Source: Chloroflexota bacterium
GTDB taxonomy: Bacteria > Chloroflexota > Anaerolineae > J102
Direction: 5' to 3'
NCBI GenBank assembly: GCA_003353825.1
Contig: PIVW01000045.1
Location: 1-19,630 of the forward strand
DNA length: 19,630 bases
Shown: positions 1-8,353 of the stretch, in pieces
Layout of the letters: each line of letters opens with the position of its first letter
Numbering within the stretch: the first letter of the stretch is position 1
The notes under the pieces: generated by a model
The model's database searches: none
What the model saw: the letters and a program-made list of their open reading frames with translations, nothing else
What the model was told of the DNA's origin: nothing
Position numbers and translations under genes: made by a program

Positions 1-76
1 AAGCAGTCTCCTTGTGTGTGTTTGGTTTTGTAATAAATGTCCAAATCTTACACGAGGTGCTGCTTTTCTTCCTCAT

Positions 77-1261
77 TCAATTGTTAACGTGCTTTCTTCT
101 TCTACTGAACCATGCCCGAATTAGCGCCCGCGGCAAGTGGAACGGATCTTTTACGGGTAACGCCACAGTCTCGGTAAAGGGCTTGCCAAAACGGTCCAGT
201 TTTTGGGTCCACTCACCATACTCAGGTACGGGATAGTGGCTGAACGCGTAATTGTGGACTTTTTCGAACCAATCTAATGCCCACGATTCCTCTCCGATTT
301 CATAGGCGAGGAGCAGGGCGTACAAGGCTTCGGTATGCGGCCACCAGATTTTGGCGTCGGCAAAGAGCCACCAGGGCTTGTCTCCCGCAGCATCGGCGGC
401 AAGCAGAATTCCACCAAATTGCTCATCCCAACCGTACTCGATATGCCATCCGATGGCGTCGATGGCCTGGCGAATGCGCTCCTCGTTGCCCCAATGCCGG
501 TAGATGTGGATCATGAACCACATCGATTCGATAGCATGGCCGGGGACAATCGCTCGCCCCTGGGGAGAATCGATCAAACTATTGTCCAGGTGAACGTATT
601 CGTATAGTAATTGTTGGTGGGGTTGCAGAAACGCGCCCATGACCTCTTCGGCGTGGTGCAAGCCGGCCGCCAATATGTCATCATCCCCCAGAAGCAGGCC
701 CAGTTCGTGAAAGACAAGTGAGTAGATCATGGAGACGCCGTGCGCTTTGACGCCTTCGGGTAGCGGATAAGGTGCGGTTTCGTATGAACCAGGTCGGGCC
801 AGGCGATCCTGCACGTTGTGATAGGTGTCCAGAGCCAGATCAATGGTCTCCTGATCGCCGGTTGCCCGGGCCAATTCAGTTAGGCCGTAGATGGCGAACC
901 CATCGGCATAGATGCTGGTCGCCCCTTGCAGTATCTGTCCCCCCTGATCGACGGCGAAGACCCACCGCCCCTGTTCATCTCGGCCATGTTTCCAGGCGAA
1001 ATCATAGATATGCAAGGCCACATCCAACCATTCTTGCCTTGGTTCGACGTGATTGTACAGAGCGGAAAACGTCCAGATGGCCCGTAACTGCGACCACATA
1101 TATTTGTCGCCGCTCACCACCTCGCCTGTGTCTGATATACAGGTGAGGATACCACCATGTTCCCAGTCGATAGCGTGTTGCAGCCAGAAGGGGACCACTC
1201 GTTCCAGTAGTTCAGCGCTGTAGATCGCGTGCAAATCCTCGAATCTCGTTTCGATTTTCAT
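77..1261 (-). CDS. N-acylglucosamine 2-epimerase (AGE)-family sugar epimerase/isomerase
   Basis: 394 aa, the usual length for the AGE/cellobiose 2-epimerase/aldose isomerase family, which folds as an (alpha/alpha)6 barrel and interconverts C2 epimers or aldose and ketose through paired catalytic histidines. The expected active-site positions are visible: R60 in MWSQLRAIW, H174 in AHGVSM, H242 and E245 in GHAIES, the WWPHTEAL motif (H309, E311), and H375 in KDPFHLPRAL. There is no signal peptide, so it should act in the cytosol. The ATG at 1261 lies 5 bases after the cupin stop with only a weak ribosome site, so it is probably translated by coupling. As last gene of the minus-strand cluster it would process the imported sugar. 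The family is certain; the substrate (ManNAc/GlcNAc, mannose or a disaccharide) cannot be read from sequence. Confidence 0.9.
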   Translation of the reverse strand: MKIETRFEDLHAIYSAELLERVVPFWLQHAIDWEHGGILTCISDTGEVVSGDKYMWSQLRAIWTFSALYNHVEPRQEWLDVALHIYDFAWKHGRDEQGRWVFAVDQGGQILQGATSIYADGFAIYGLTELARATGDQETIDLALDTYHNVQDRLARPGSYETAPYPLPEGVKAHGVSMIYSLVFHELGLLLGDDDILAAGLHHAEEVMGAFLQPHQQLLYEYVHLDNSLIDSPQGRAIVPGHAIESMWFMIHIYRHWGNEERIRQAIDAIGWHIEYGWDEQFGGILLAADAAGDKPWWLFADAKIWWPHTEALYALLLAYEIGEESWALDWFEKVHNYAFSHYPVPEYGEWTQKLDRFGKPFTETVALPVKDPFHLPRALIRAWFSRRRKHVNN

Positions 1262-1266
1262 TTAAG

Positions 1267-1686
1267 CTATTTCACCACATCATCGTAGTTCCAGCCCAAT
1301 CCTTTACAGACTACCTGGACATGCGCATCCCAGGTGGGTTCCGAATCGGGGCGAACGGAGAAAGCGTCGATCGCCAGATATCGAAGTGTGGTCGCTCCCA
1401 GGCAGCGGATGGTGTGTGGTCGAGCAACAGGAATCCGCACAACATCACCAGGCCCTACTAAAAAATCTTCACTCTCGCCGCCGATTTGCAAACGCCCCCG
1501 CCCCTCGATGACATAGAATACCTGCTCCATGTCGTCGTGCTGGTGTAACGGCGGCGCTTCTCCCGGCGCCAGTTCGACGATGAAGACTTCGCTGTGGGCG
1601 GCTTCAGAGCGATCCATGACCAGATCGTTGATGTGGGTGGGAAAGCGATAACGTTTTGGGTTATCGGTGCTGAATACGTAGTTCAT
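1267..1686 (-). CDS. small single-domain cupin protein
   Basis: 139 aa, one complete cupin beta-barrel. Motif 1 is intact: G42, H48, H50, E54 and G62 (PLHQHDDMEQVFYVIEG). Motif 2 has G80, P86 and H91 (GPGDVVRIPVARPH). H48, H50, E54 and H91 should bind a divalent metal. Cupins of this size are either small enzymes (sugar or keto-acid isomerases, dioxygenases) or sugar sensors, and sequence alone does not decide. The ATG overlaps the stop of the preceding oxidoreductase (shared ATGA at 1683-1686) and the epimerase starts 5 bases downstream, so the three genes form one translational unit. With the oxidoreductase broken, the cupin must rely on re-initiation from the shifted reading. Confidence 0.88.
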   Translation of the reverse strand: MNYVFSTDNPKRYRFPTHINDLVMDRSEAAHSEVFIVELAPGEAPPLHQHDDMEQVFYVIEGRGRLQIGGESEDFLVGPGDVVRIPVARPHTIRCLGATTLRYLAIDAFSVRPDSEPTWDAHVQVVCKGLGWNYDDVVK

Positions 1687-2323
1687 GATGTTTGTCCGGT
1701 CTTTACTCTGTATCCTGCCAACATCTGATCGATCACCCAGTTGGTGCGGGCGGCTGTCTCACCTGTGCTGGGACAATGCCTCAGACCGTTCAAGTCATCT
1801 ACTACGGTCTGGATGAGGGGTTGCTGGATGTGTTGCGGGTATGGGATCGGAAATTCGCTGGTGCCCTCGTCGGTGGTCAGCAGGATGGGTGAGTCGTCAA
1901 AGGTCGTGTATGTGATCCGGCCCTTGTTACCGACGATCTCCGTGCGATCGATCTCAGCGAACGCAGTGTAGCACCATGTCCCCACACCCTGCACGCCCGA
2001 TGCGAAAGCGAAAGAGCTGCTAACGATGTCCTCTGCGGGATAGAGCCCCGCTTTCCCGCCTTCGCCGCCAGGATAGTGTACTCTCTATGAGAAGATGGCG
2101 GCGTCGCTATGTATACGGCGTCCACTTCAGGATCATTAATTAGAACTGCGCCGTCATCGTACCATCGGGGCACGTCGTGGCGCCGGGCGTAAGCCCTAGC
2201 CAGCTCGCCATTGCGTCGCATGACGGCCACCAGTTCGGAGTTTTTCGCTTTCTGCAGTGCCGGTCCGCTTTTGACTTCGGTAACATTGCCACAACCAATC
2301 ATGCCCCATCGGATAGTGTTCAT
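1683..2323 (-). pseudogene. Gfo/Idh/MocA-family oxidoreductase, internally deleted and frameshifted
   Basis: The start is ATG at 2323 (MNTIRWGMIGCGNV), with AAGGA seven bases upstream. The first 91 residues are a good NAD(P)-binding Rossmann half (GxGxxT-type loop at 9-14, later YIATPPSSH). After AAKAGK the frame breaks near 2045-2060. The remaining family sequence continues in another frame from GLYPAEDIV to the TGA at 1683-1685 (about 122 residues). I estimate that 110-130 residues are missing, including the EKP motif with the catalytic lysine and the first part of the substrate domain. A full member is about 330-360 aa; here both ends are well conserved but cannot form an active enzyme. 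The lesion is either a recent deletion or an assembly error. In the cluster it would have been a sugar or inositol dehydrogenase. Confidence 0.85.
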
Positions 2324-2382
2324 CGTTTTTCCTTGGTTTGTGATGAGATGTCTGGACACACTGTTAGTACGCCTGAATGAGG

Positions 2383-2696
2383 TTATCTACCTATTCGCTT
2401 TGGCAACAAGGGATCAAACTGATTCGAAAGCAGTGGAAGATCCTTGGTGACCGTATTCCAAACTTCCTTCCAATCGACCGTGTCATACGCATGAACCAAA
2501 TGGTCACGCATGCCGGCCATGAGTGACCACGGGATCGCGTCATATCGTGAACGAAATCATCCGACAGATGCTTGACTGCCTTCTAGAGTAAGTGGTGTAG
2601 GATATGGGCACGTATGGCAGTCTCCCGGATGATCTTTGTCCGACAATGGGTTTAGAGTGGAAATTTGCTCTTCATGATCTCTATCTGACGCTCCAT
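2383..2696 (-). pseudogene. HepT-like (DUF86/HEPN) toxin remnant
   Basis: Three-frame reading on the minus strand recovers a DUF86 protein broken by several small lesions. It begins MERQIEIM at 2696 and loses frame and bases soon after. It resumes as ETAIRAHILHHLL followed by a TAG, then AVKHLSDDF, then a single-base frameshift into YDAIPWSLMAGMRDHLVHAYD, then TVDWKEVWNTVTKDLPLL and LLPKRIGR, ending TAA at 2383. The HEPN RNase signature Rx4HxY is intact as RDHLVHAY. HepT proteins are about 110-120 aa and normally follow an MNT nucleotidyltransferase antitoxin; none is present here. The ATG directly abuts the TGA of the phosphoesterase gene (TGAATG). Non-functional as it stands. The family call is mine from motif recognition. 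Confidence 0.8.
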
Positions 2697-4487
2697 TCAA
2701 GATCCCGGCGCCAGACCGAAACGGAATATACCCGTATGAACGTGCACAGCAGAGGCATGGCCGCTTGCCTCAATTGTCCTGACTAAATAGTAGACGTTGG
2801 ATAGAGGGTCGAGCGCGGCGAGGTCGTCCGAAACTAGAAACTGAGTACTTCCGTCAGTTCCCAGTGGAGGGATCACTTCATCTATCTTAGCGGCCGTAAC
2901 ATCATTGATACTGAAATAGGGCGTTTCGCCGCGCCATATCTCATAACTGATGACCTGAATCGGGGTGAGGTTAACATCTGTCGTCACATGATTCCATGCT
3001 AACTGCAACTCCGTTCCTTCAAGCACGCTTGTGACTTCAGGCGCTAGAGGTTCAATTATGATTGGTATCTCTATGTCGTAGGTATAGGCGACCTCACCAC
3101 TCCTATTTTCATCAGCTTCATCCTCTGGCAGATACGTGCGAACATACTCCACGCCGACTGTATCGGGAGAAACAGTGACACGTGCGTAACCCGTGTTGGG
3201 AAGCTTGGTGCTGCTCTCGTCGCTGTAAGCTGATCCCCATCTGGACAGCTCGTACTCCAGGCTCGCCGGCGAGGGCAGCGACTGGTAGACAACACCGTCC
3301 AGCTCCTGTGTGACCCAAATATGATCGTGCGCATGAAAGAAGACAGTCACGCCGGTGTCCTTCATCAGGTTGTGGATCGGCTTCTCCCAAGTGGGCCGTT
3401 TGGTGTCGAAATGGTACGTGCCGTTCTTCTCCTCGCCGCCCCATTCGAACACGTCGGCGTTTTCAATGCCCCCTCGACCGGCGCCGTGCATAAAGTGGGC
3501 GAAGATGAATTTGAAGGTCGCGGTACTGTTCTCAAGCGTACCCTTCAACCAAGCGTATTGATCGTCCCCCAATGTAATTGCCCACTTGTCTGACGTCTTA
3601 CTGCCGCCACCGTAGACGTTATCCACGGCAACGGGCGAAGACCAGAAAGGGTCGATAGTGACAAAAAGGGCGTCGCCCCATTCCCAGGCAAAGTAGTTCC
3701 GGAGCAAGCCGATATGTTCTATGTCGTCCTCGTTGCCGGTGTAAAATGCCCCAGGCGCTGGTTGCGAATAATATGTATTCCGAGCGTTTTGCGCCCACAC
3801 GGCGGGATTGTTCGGTAGCGGATAGTCTGAGTTATTATATAGGTAGAGGGTGGCCTGTTCATGATTCCCGTTCACCAGGAAGATGGGTGCGGAGCTGCCG
3901 ACGATGCCCAGGTGCGGCCGTTGAAGGCTGTAGCGTTCGGCGACGTCACCATAGGTGATGGTGTCAGTACCAATGCTATCGATGCTGAAATCGTCGCCGC
4001 TCGTTACGTAGAAATCGACACCGTCCGCCTTGGCCTGCGCCAGGGTGATGTCGTACAGGTCAGAGTCGAACTCCGATCCACGTTCGGGGTGTGAATCACC
4101 CTGAACGCCGAAAATAAAAGTGCTACCTGGGGCTCGCTGCGTGTAGAAGGTGTACTCTTCCGTGATTGAGGTTGTCCCTGCACCCACATCACCGAAGTTC
4201 ATCCGATAGTAATACTTCGTATCGGATTCGAGTTCAGTGATGTCGATCTCGGCGGGCGCCTCGGCTATCAACGGGACTGTGCTCGTTTGGTGCGTATAGA
4301 CACCCGATTCCGTACCGTACTCCAGGTAGGCATCGTGATCAGCTGCTGATAGAACATTCGCGGTGATCGACGTGTCAGTAGGATTACCCAGAACGATGTT
4401 GCCTTCAAAAACGTCGTATGGGAACGCTCCAGCGGTTAGGACGGCGACCAACGCTATTCCAATTAGAAGCAGATTAATTTTCTTCAT
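2697..4487 (-). CDS. secreted metallophosphoesterase with N-terminal Fn3/purple-acid-phosphatase-like domain
   Basis: 596 aa. Residues 1-21 are a Sec signal peptide (MKKINLLLIGIALVAVLTAG). About residues 28-117 form a beta-sandwich resembling the N-terminal domain of purple acid phosphatases (YLEYGTESGVY, LESDTKYYYRM). The calcineurin-like catalytic domain spans about 122-450 with the metal-ligand motifs in order: D131xH133, G164-D165-D166, G207-N208-H209-E210, H331 and HAHDH at 385-389. Residues about 480-590 form a second beta-sandwich (ISYEIWRGETPYFSI ... NVYYLVRTIEASG). It probably removes phosphate from an extracellular substrate. ATG at 4487 is preceded by AAGGG. It lies in the same orientation as the importer cluster, separated from the acetyltransferase by 131 bases, so it may have its own promoter. 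Confidence 0.87.
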   Translation of the reverse strand: MKKINLLLIGIALVAVLTAGAFPYDVFEGNIVLGNPTDTSITANVLSAADHDAYLEYGTESGVYTHQTSTVPLIAEAPAEIDITELESDTKYYYRMNFGDVGAGTTSITEEYTFYTQRAPGSTFIFGVQGDSHPERGSEFDSDLYDITLAQAKADGVDFYVTSGDDFSIDSIGTDTITYGDVAERYSLQRPHLGIVGSSAPIFLVNGNHEQATLYLYNNSDYPLPNNPAVWAQNARNTYYSQPAPGAFYTGNEDDIEHIGLLRNYFAWEWGDALFVTIDPFWSSPVAVDNVYGGGSKTSDKWAITLGDDQYAWLKGTLENSTATFKFIFAHFMHGAGRGGIENADVFEWGGEEKNGTYHFDTKRPTWEKPIHNLMKDTGVTVFFHAHDHIWVTQELDGVVYQSLPSPASLEYELSRWGSAYSDESSTKLPNTGYARVTVSPDTVGVEYVRTYLPEDEADENRSGEVAYTYDIEIPIIIEPLAPEVTSVLEGTELQLAWNHVTTDVNLTPIQVISYEIWRGETPYFSINDVTAAKIDEVIPPLGTDGSTQFLVSDDLAALDPLSNVYYLVRTIEASGHASAVHVHTGIFRFGLAPGS

Positions 4488-4618
4488 AGTTCTTACCCTT
4501 GGTTGCGGGTTTTCGTTTCAGGAGTTTATAGCGAAGACCACGCAAACAAGTTGCTGAAACGGCAATGGCCGAGCAACGCAGGAGCAGAGAATGGGTTTGT
4601 GGCTGCATTGTGTTGTTC

Positions 4619-5122
4619 TCATTCACTCCCGGCTTCGATTTCTAGCCATTGATACATGATGTAAGCGTCGACGAGCCCTTCCCTGGCATGGTCAAAAGCC
4701 TTCGGAATCGTGCCGATGATTGCAAAACCTAACGTCTCCCAGAGCTTTATCGCACCCACGTTCGTTGCCGCGACCAAATTGAATTGCATTGCCTTGTAGC
4801 CAAGACGGCGTGCTTTATCCAGAGAATGGCGACACATTGCTTTGCCCAAACCTCGCCCCCGTGCTTCTGAGCTTACCATGTACCCGGCGTTACACACATG
4901 AGAGCCAAGGCCGGGCTGATTCGTCTTGAGGTAATATGTGCCGAGCACTTGACCGTTTTCTTCGGCAACGTAGGTTGCACGGGGCGCCTCGATCCAGATG
5001 CGAAGGGCTTGCTCTCTCGAAGTACCTGGAGCAAAGGCATAGGTACGTCCTTCCCTTACCACTTGGTGGAAGATCTCCCATACGGCGTCATGGTCTTCTG
5101 CTCGTACTGCCCGGATATTCAT
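4619..5122 (-). CDS. GNAT-family N-acetyltransferase
   Basis: 167 aa from ATG at 5122 (MNIRAVRAEDHDAVWEIF), chosen over a GTG 36 bases upstream because AGGAAAG sits at usable distance and the family's first strand starts here. The acetyl-CoA loop R88-G-R-G-L-G93 follows strand 4 (NAGYMVSSEARGRGLGKAM). The C-terminal Asn/Trp stretch typical of GNATs is present (N121 ... KLWETLGF). It transfers an acetyl group from acetyl-CoA to an amine; the acceptor is unknown. A PAT/phosphinothricin- or RimI-like role is possible. It sits on the same strand as the cluster but with 120-130 base gaps on both sides, so it may be an independent gene. Confidence 0.87.
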   Translation of the reverse strand: MNIRAVRAEDHDAVWEIFHQVVREGRTYAFAPGTSREQALRIWIEAPRATYVAEENGQVLGTYYLKTNQPGLGSHVCNAGYMVSSEARGRGLGKAMCRHSLDKARRLGYKAMQFNLVAATNVGAIKLWETLGFAIIGTIPKAFDHAREGLVDAYIMYQWLEIEAGSE

Positions 5123-5242
5123 GCTAAGATCTTTCCTGGGGGGGATAACAAGTGACACTACAGACTAACTTCATGGCGGGATGACGATTGGGGCTTGGCG
5201 GTGCCTGAATTCCTATCTCTAATCTCGCGATACAATCGCACC

Positions 5243-6412
5243 TCATTGTAACACGCCATACTCCCTGGCAGCGTCCCTGAGGTGGACGAGATTCGACCAA
5301 GGTGTCAAAGGAGAGGTATTGCAACTTGAAGCGTAGATGAAGTGGCGCTTGTCGCTCATCGAGTCGAAAAGATGTTTAGTATAGGCATGCAGTTGGGATT
5401 CGGCATTCTCGCCGATCTCCTGGCGTAGCGCGTCCATGCCACCATTGACAGTGAAGTTCTCATATCCCACCCGCTCGCGTACCTCGCATAGATTCACGTC
5501 GCCCGACGGCGGTGGCGTGATCCCTTCCAGACAATCGATTTTCGAGCGGCCTACCAACGGCAACAGCTTTTTTGAATGGCCACAGGCATGAGAGACCAGG
5601 ATCTTGCCGCGGCTATGGATGATCTCGGCCGCCTCTGCGTAGTAATCATGGCAGAATTCCTTGTAGAAATCAGGTGGGAAGAAGGCCGTGTCCAGCGTAT
5701 CGTGCGAGATGAACACCTCGGCGCTGGAATGACCGACAATGTTTTCCAGCAGTGCCAGGACCTTATTTTTGTGCAGGTTCATCAATGCCTTCAATTCCGC
5801 CGGGTGATCTATCATAAAATAAGTGGCGTTTTGAGGGCCGGCCAGCCAATGCAATCTTTTTAGCGGCACTTCGGTGATATTCACCATCATGACCCCGTCA
5901 CCGCCCAGCTGCTCGACCAGTGTATCGAACTTCTGGGCATCGAAAACAAAATCTTTGGCCTCCAGCATATAACGAATGGCCTCATAGTCATCCCAACTAG
6001 TCCACCAGTGTTTTGTCTCGAAATCAGCCAGAGCCGCTTCACTAAATCGCCAGGTGTTCGAGAGGGTGCCGTAGGGTGTGACAAATCGGCGGCGGCATTC
6101 AGTTTTGTGCGGCGGGTAGATGGTAAAAGCCGTCACCATGGCTTGATCCCCTTCGCTGTCGCCGTGCCATTCCTCAGAGTACGTTCCTTCGGCAAAGACC
6201 TCACGGGTGAGCGATCGGGCGTCCCAGCGTGCCAGAATATCGGCATTGAGATAGCGTAACACGTCAAAAGGATGTTTGGCACCGGCAATCTCAAGCGGCA
6301 ACGTTCCCTGCCGCTGATTGACGTAGAACCACTGATAGAGGTTGGGTGCAAAGGGGACGACATCAGGCTGATCGCCGTGAAAAGCTGCCAGGATACGCTC
6401 TCGACCATTCAT
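5243..6412 (-). CDS. uroporphyrinogen decarboxylase-like / MtaA-type methyltransferase-family protein
   Basis: 389 aa, a full-length member of the URO-D superfamily (TIM barrel). It is closer to the MtaA/CmuA methyltransferase branch than to HemE. The zinc-site pattern of that branch is present: H275-A-C277-G-H in ILVSHACGH, and a C-terminal Cys in SSCNTSPLTPWSNL (C364), equivalent to the C-x-x-P-x-T-P-x-x-N segment. Real heme-pathway HemE lacks these cysteines. It starts 30 bases after a second, broken member of the superfamily, in a sugar-importer cluster with no heme or corrinoid-protein gene. I infer a methyl-transfer or demethylation role on an imported compound, but the substrate and methyl acceptor are unknown. 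ATG at 6412 has a weak ribosome site. Confidence 0.82.
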   Translation of the reverse strand: MNGRERILAAFHGDQPDVVPFAPNLYQWFYVNQRQGTLPLEIAGAKHPFDVLRYLNADILARWDARSLTREVFAEGTYSEEWHGDSEGDQAMVTAFTIYPPHKTECRRRFVTPYGTLSNTWRFSEAALADFETKHWWTSWDDYEAIRYMLEAKDFVFDAQKFDTLVEQLGGDGVMMVNITEVPLKRLHWLAGPQNATYFMIDHPAELKALMNLHKNKVLALLENIVGHSSAEVFISHDTLDTAFFPPDFYKEFCHDYYAEAAEIIHSRGKILVSHACGHSKKLLPLVGRSKIDCLEGITPPPSGDVNLCEVRERVGYENFTVNGGMDALRQEIGENAESQLHAYTKHLFDSMSDKRHFIYASSCNTSPLTPWSNLVHLRDAAREYGVLQ

Positions 6413-6442
6413 AGTTTTGACTCGTGAATTGCGGGGTGATAT

Positions 6443-7206
6443 TCAGGGAAGTTCTTTCGCCCAGGATTGCGCTTGTGCCCAGTTCTTGGCAATTCTTTTG
6501 TGCACAACCCCGGTGGTGATGTGATCCAACTCTGGCACTAACTCTCCATCCCACAGAAGGCAGATCTTTTGCGGTGCGGCGACCTCGTAACGGCTTTGGA
6601 AGTCTTGCATTTCGGGATTACCGAAGTTGATGCCGGTTACGCCAGGGGTATTTACCATGTGATCGTAAAATTGATCTCCCTTGCCGCAGAAATGCAGCAT
6701 CCCGCCTTGTGTCGCCTCGTAAGCGCGGGCATTATAGGGCTGCACGAATTCCGCATACATCTTGCTCGACATCATCACAGCCGAATCATCAGAGGCCCGA
6801 CCGCCACCGTCGAGTTGATATGAGAAGGAGTAGCCGACATCATCTGGCTCGCCCATCAATTGCTTGTGATGGCCGATTACAGCCAGATAAAGGTCGGTGG
6901 AAAACTCCAGCAGGTGGTGAACGAGATCGGGTTGTTTGATCACCTCCATGTAAACCTGCACCCCGGCGATATTGACCGCTGTATTGAACGGTCCCTGGGC
7001 ATCAGGACAACCGATACGCACCGTCTTGCCCAAATTAGGATACGAGTGCAACATCTCCCGGAAATTCGGACACTGATGATGGTCGGCCTGCGGTCAACAG
7101 GTTGGTAACGCCACGCTGCCAGTTGGCGCGCTTCCGCTGCCTCGACGTGCGCCACATCAACGAATGCCTCCAGCTTGTCGAGATAGGGTGCGGGATCGAA
7201 TGTCAT
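6443..7206 (-). pseudogene. second uroporphyrinogen decarboxylase-like gene, internally deleted and frameshifted
   Basis: The start ATG at 7206 overlaps the ATPase stop (ATGA, 7203-7206). The first 45 residues ([15 protein letters not shown] ... VDRRPTIIS) are in one frame. Near 7070-7080 the sequence jumps to another frame (CPNFREMLHSYPNLGKTV), which runs to TGA at 6443 (about 209 residues). Total readable length is about 254 aa against about 380-390 expected, so some 120-140 residues of the early barrel are missing. The remaining half keeps an H-x-C-G motif (MLHFCGKGDQF), as in the neighbouring paralogue. A shorter protein could in principle start at the internal ATG at 7054 (203 aa), but it would lack half a barrel. 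Likely inactive, or a sequencing/assembly defect. Confidence 0.8.
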
Positions 7207-8282
7207 GAGGGACCATCCCCTGCGGTCAGGGCATGGTCAAACTCAGGGCGAGACCCACCAATACCTTGTAGGTTCAACTCGTGGGCGCGATGGCAACTGA
7301 CGAAGTGTTGAGACCTGACCTCCGTGAGCTCTGGTGGCTCTTGTGAACAGATATCGACGGCGTATTGGCAACGGGGATGGAAATAGCAGCCGGAGGGTGG
7401 ATTGGCAGGGCTGGGGACGTCTCCTTCGAGTGGGGTCATGACAGAGCGTACGCGCGGATCGGCTACGGGCACAGCAGCCATGAGTGCGGCGGTGTAAGGA
7501 TGAAGCGGCTCGTAGTAGAGATCATCGGTGGGTGATATCTCTACGATTTTGCCCACATACATCACAGCCACCCTGTCGCAGATGTGCTTGACCACACTGA
7601 GGTCGTGCGCGACAAAGAGATAGGTCAGGGTTAGTTTGCGCTGCAAGTCCAGCATCAGGTTCAGGACCTGAGCTTGGACGGAGACATCCAGGGCTGAGAC
7701 AGGCTCGTCGGCCACGATCAGGCGGGGGTTCAAGGCCAATGCTCGGGCAATGACAATGCGCTGGCGTTGGCCACCGCTAAATGCATGGGGGAAGCGTTGC
7801 ATGTATTCGGGACGTAACCCCACTAGTTGCAGTAATTCCCTCACTCGCTCCGTCCGCTCCTCACGATCTGTCATCTGCTGGATCACAAAAAGGGGCTCGC
7901 CCACGATATCAAAAATATTCATACGCGGATTCAAGGATGCGTAGGGGTCCTGGAAGATCATCTGCATTTCGCTGCGCAGATAACGCATCTCTTCTTCAGG
8001 CAGTGTAGCGATATCCACAGTTTCACCGGAGTCCTTAAGAAAAAGGATTTGGCCATCACTGGGATCGATCGCTCTTAAAATGCAACGGGCGGTTGTCGTC
8101 TTGCCGCAACCGCTTTCTCCAACAAGGCCTAATGTCTCACCCTCATTGATAAAGAAGCTCACGCCATCTACGGCCCGAACCTGCCCCACAACTCGCTTGA
8201 AAAAGCCCTTTTGTATGGGGAAATACTTTTTAAGATTATCAACTTCGAGTATGACTGGCTTGTTATGGGTCGCTTCCGCCAC
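7203..8282 (-). CDS. oppF: ABC importer ATPase, OppF/DppF type
   Basis: 359 aa ATP-binding subunit of a dipeptide/oligopeptide-type (also used for oligosaccharide) importer. Walker A is GESGCGKTT (55-63), Q-loop Q111, signature FSGGQ (168-172), Walker B LIVADE (188-193), D-loop SALD and H-loop H226. The C-terminal Opp/Dpp extension has four cysteines ([16 protein letters not shown] ... SCH), a conserved cluster of this subfamily. The start codon is GTG at 8282 by this reading; no ATG precedes the conserved [12 protein letters not shown], and the ribosome site is weak. It is separated from oppD by 178 bases of repeats and a hairpin, unlike the other close spacings in this operon. Confidence 0.93.
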   Translation of the reverse strand: MAEATHNKPVILEVDNLKKYFPIQKGFFKRVVGQVRAVDGVSFFINEGETLGLVGESGCGKTTTARCILRAIDPSDGQILFLKDSGETVDIATLPEEEMRYLRSEMQMIFQDPYASLNPRMNIFDIVGEPLFVIQQMTDREERTERVRELLQLVGLRPEYMQRFPHAFSGGQRQRIVIARALALNPRLIVADEPVSALDVSVQAQVLNLMLDLQRKLTLTYLFVAHDLSVVKHICDRVAVMYVGKIVEISPTDDLYYEPLHPYTAALMAAVPVADPRVRSVMTPLEGDVPSPANPPSGCYFHPRCQYAVDICSQEPPELTEVRSQHFVSCHRAHELNLQGIGGSRPEFDHALTAGDGPS

Positions 8283-8353
8283 AGGATATACCTACTGGAA
8301 TGGAACTACTCAGGTGACTCGGTACGAGGATTCTTGGCAATTGTAGGGCTGTC

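Noticed and set aside
2604..2786. 60-codon plus-strand frame
   Set aside because: It is antisense to the HepT remnant and the 3' end of the phosphoesterase; not coding.
5243..6412. True heme-pathway uroporphyrinogen decarboxylase (hemE)
   Set aside because: It has MtaA-type H-x-C-G and C-terminal Cys motifs, and no heme genes are nearby.
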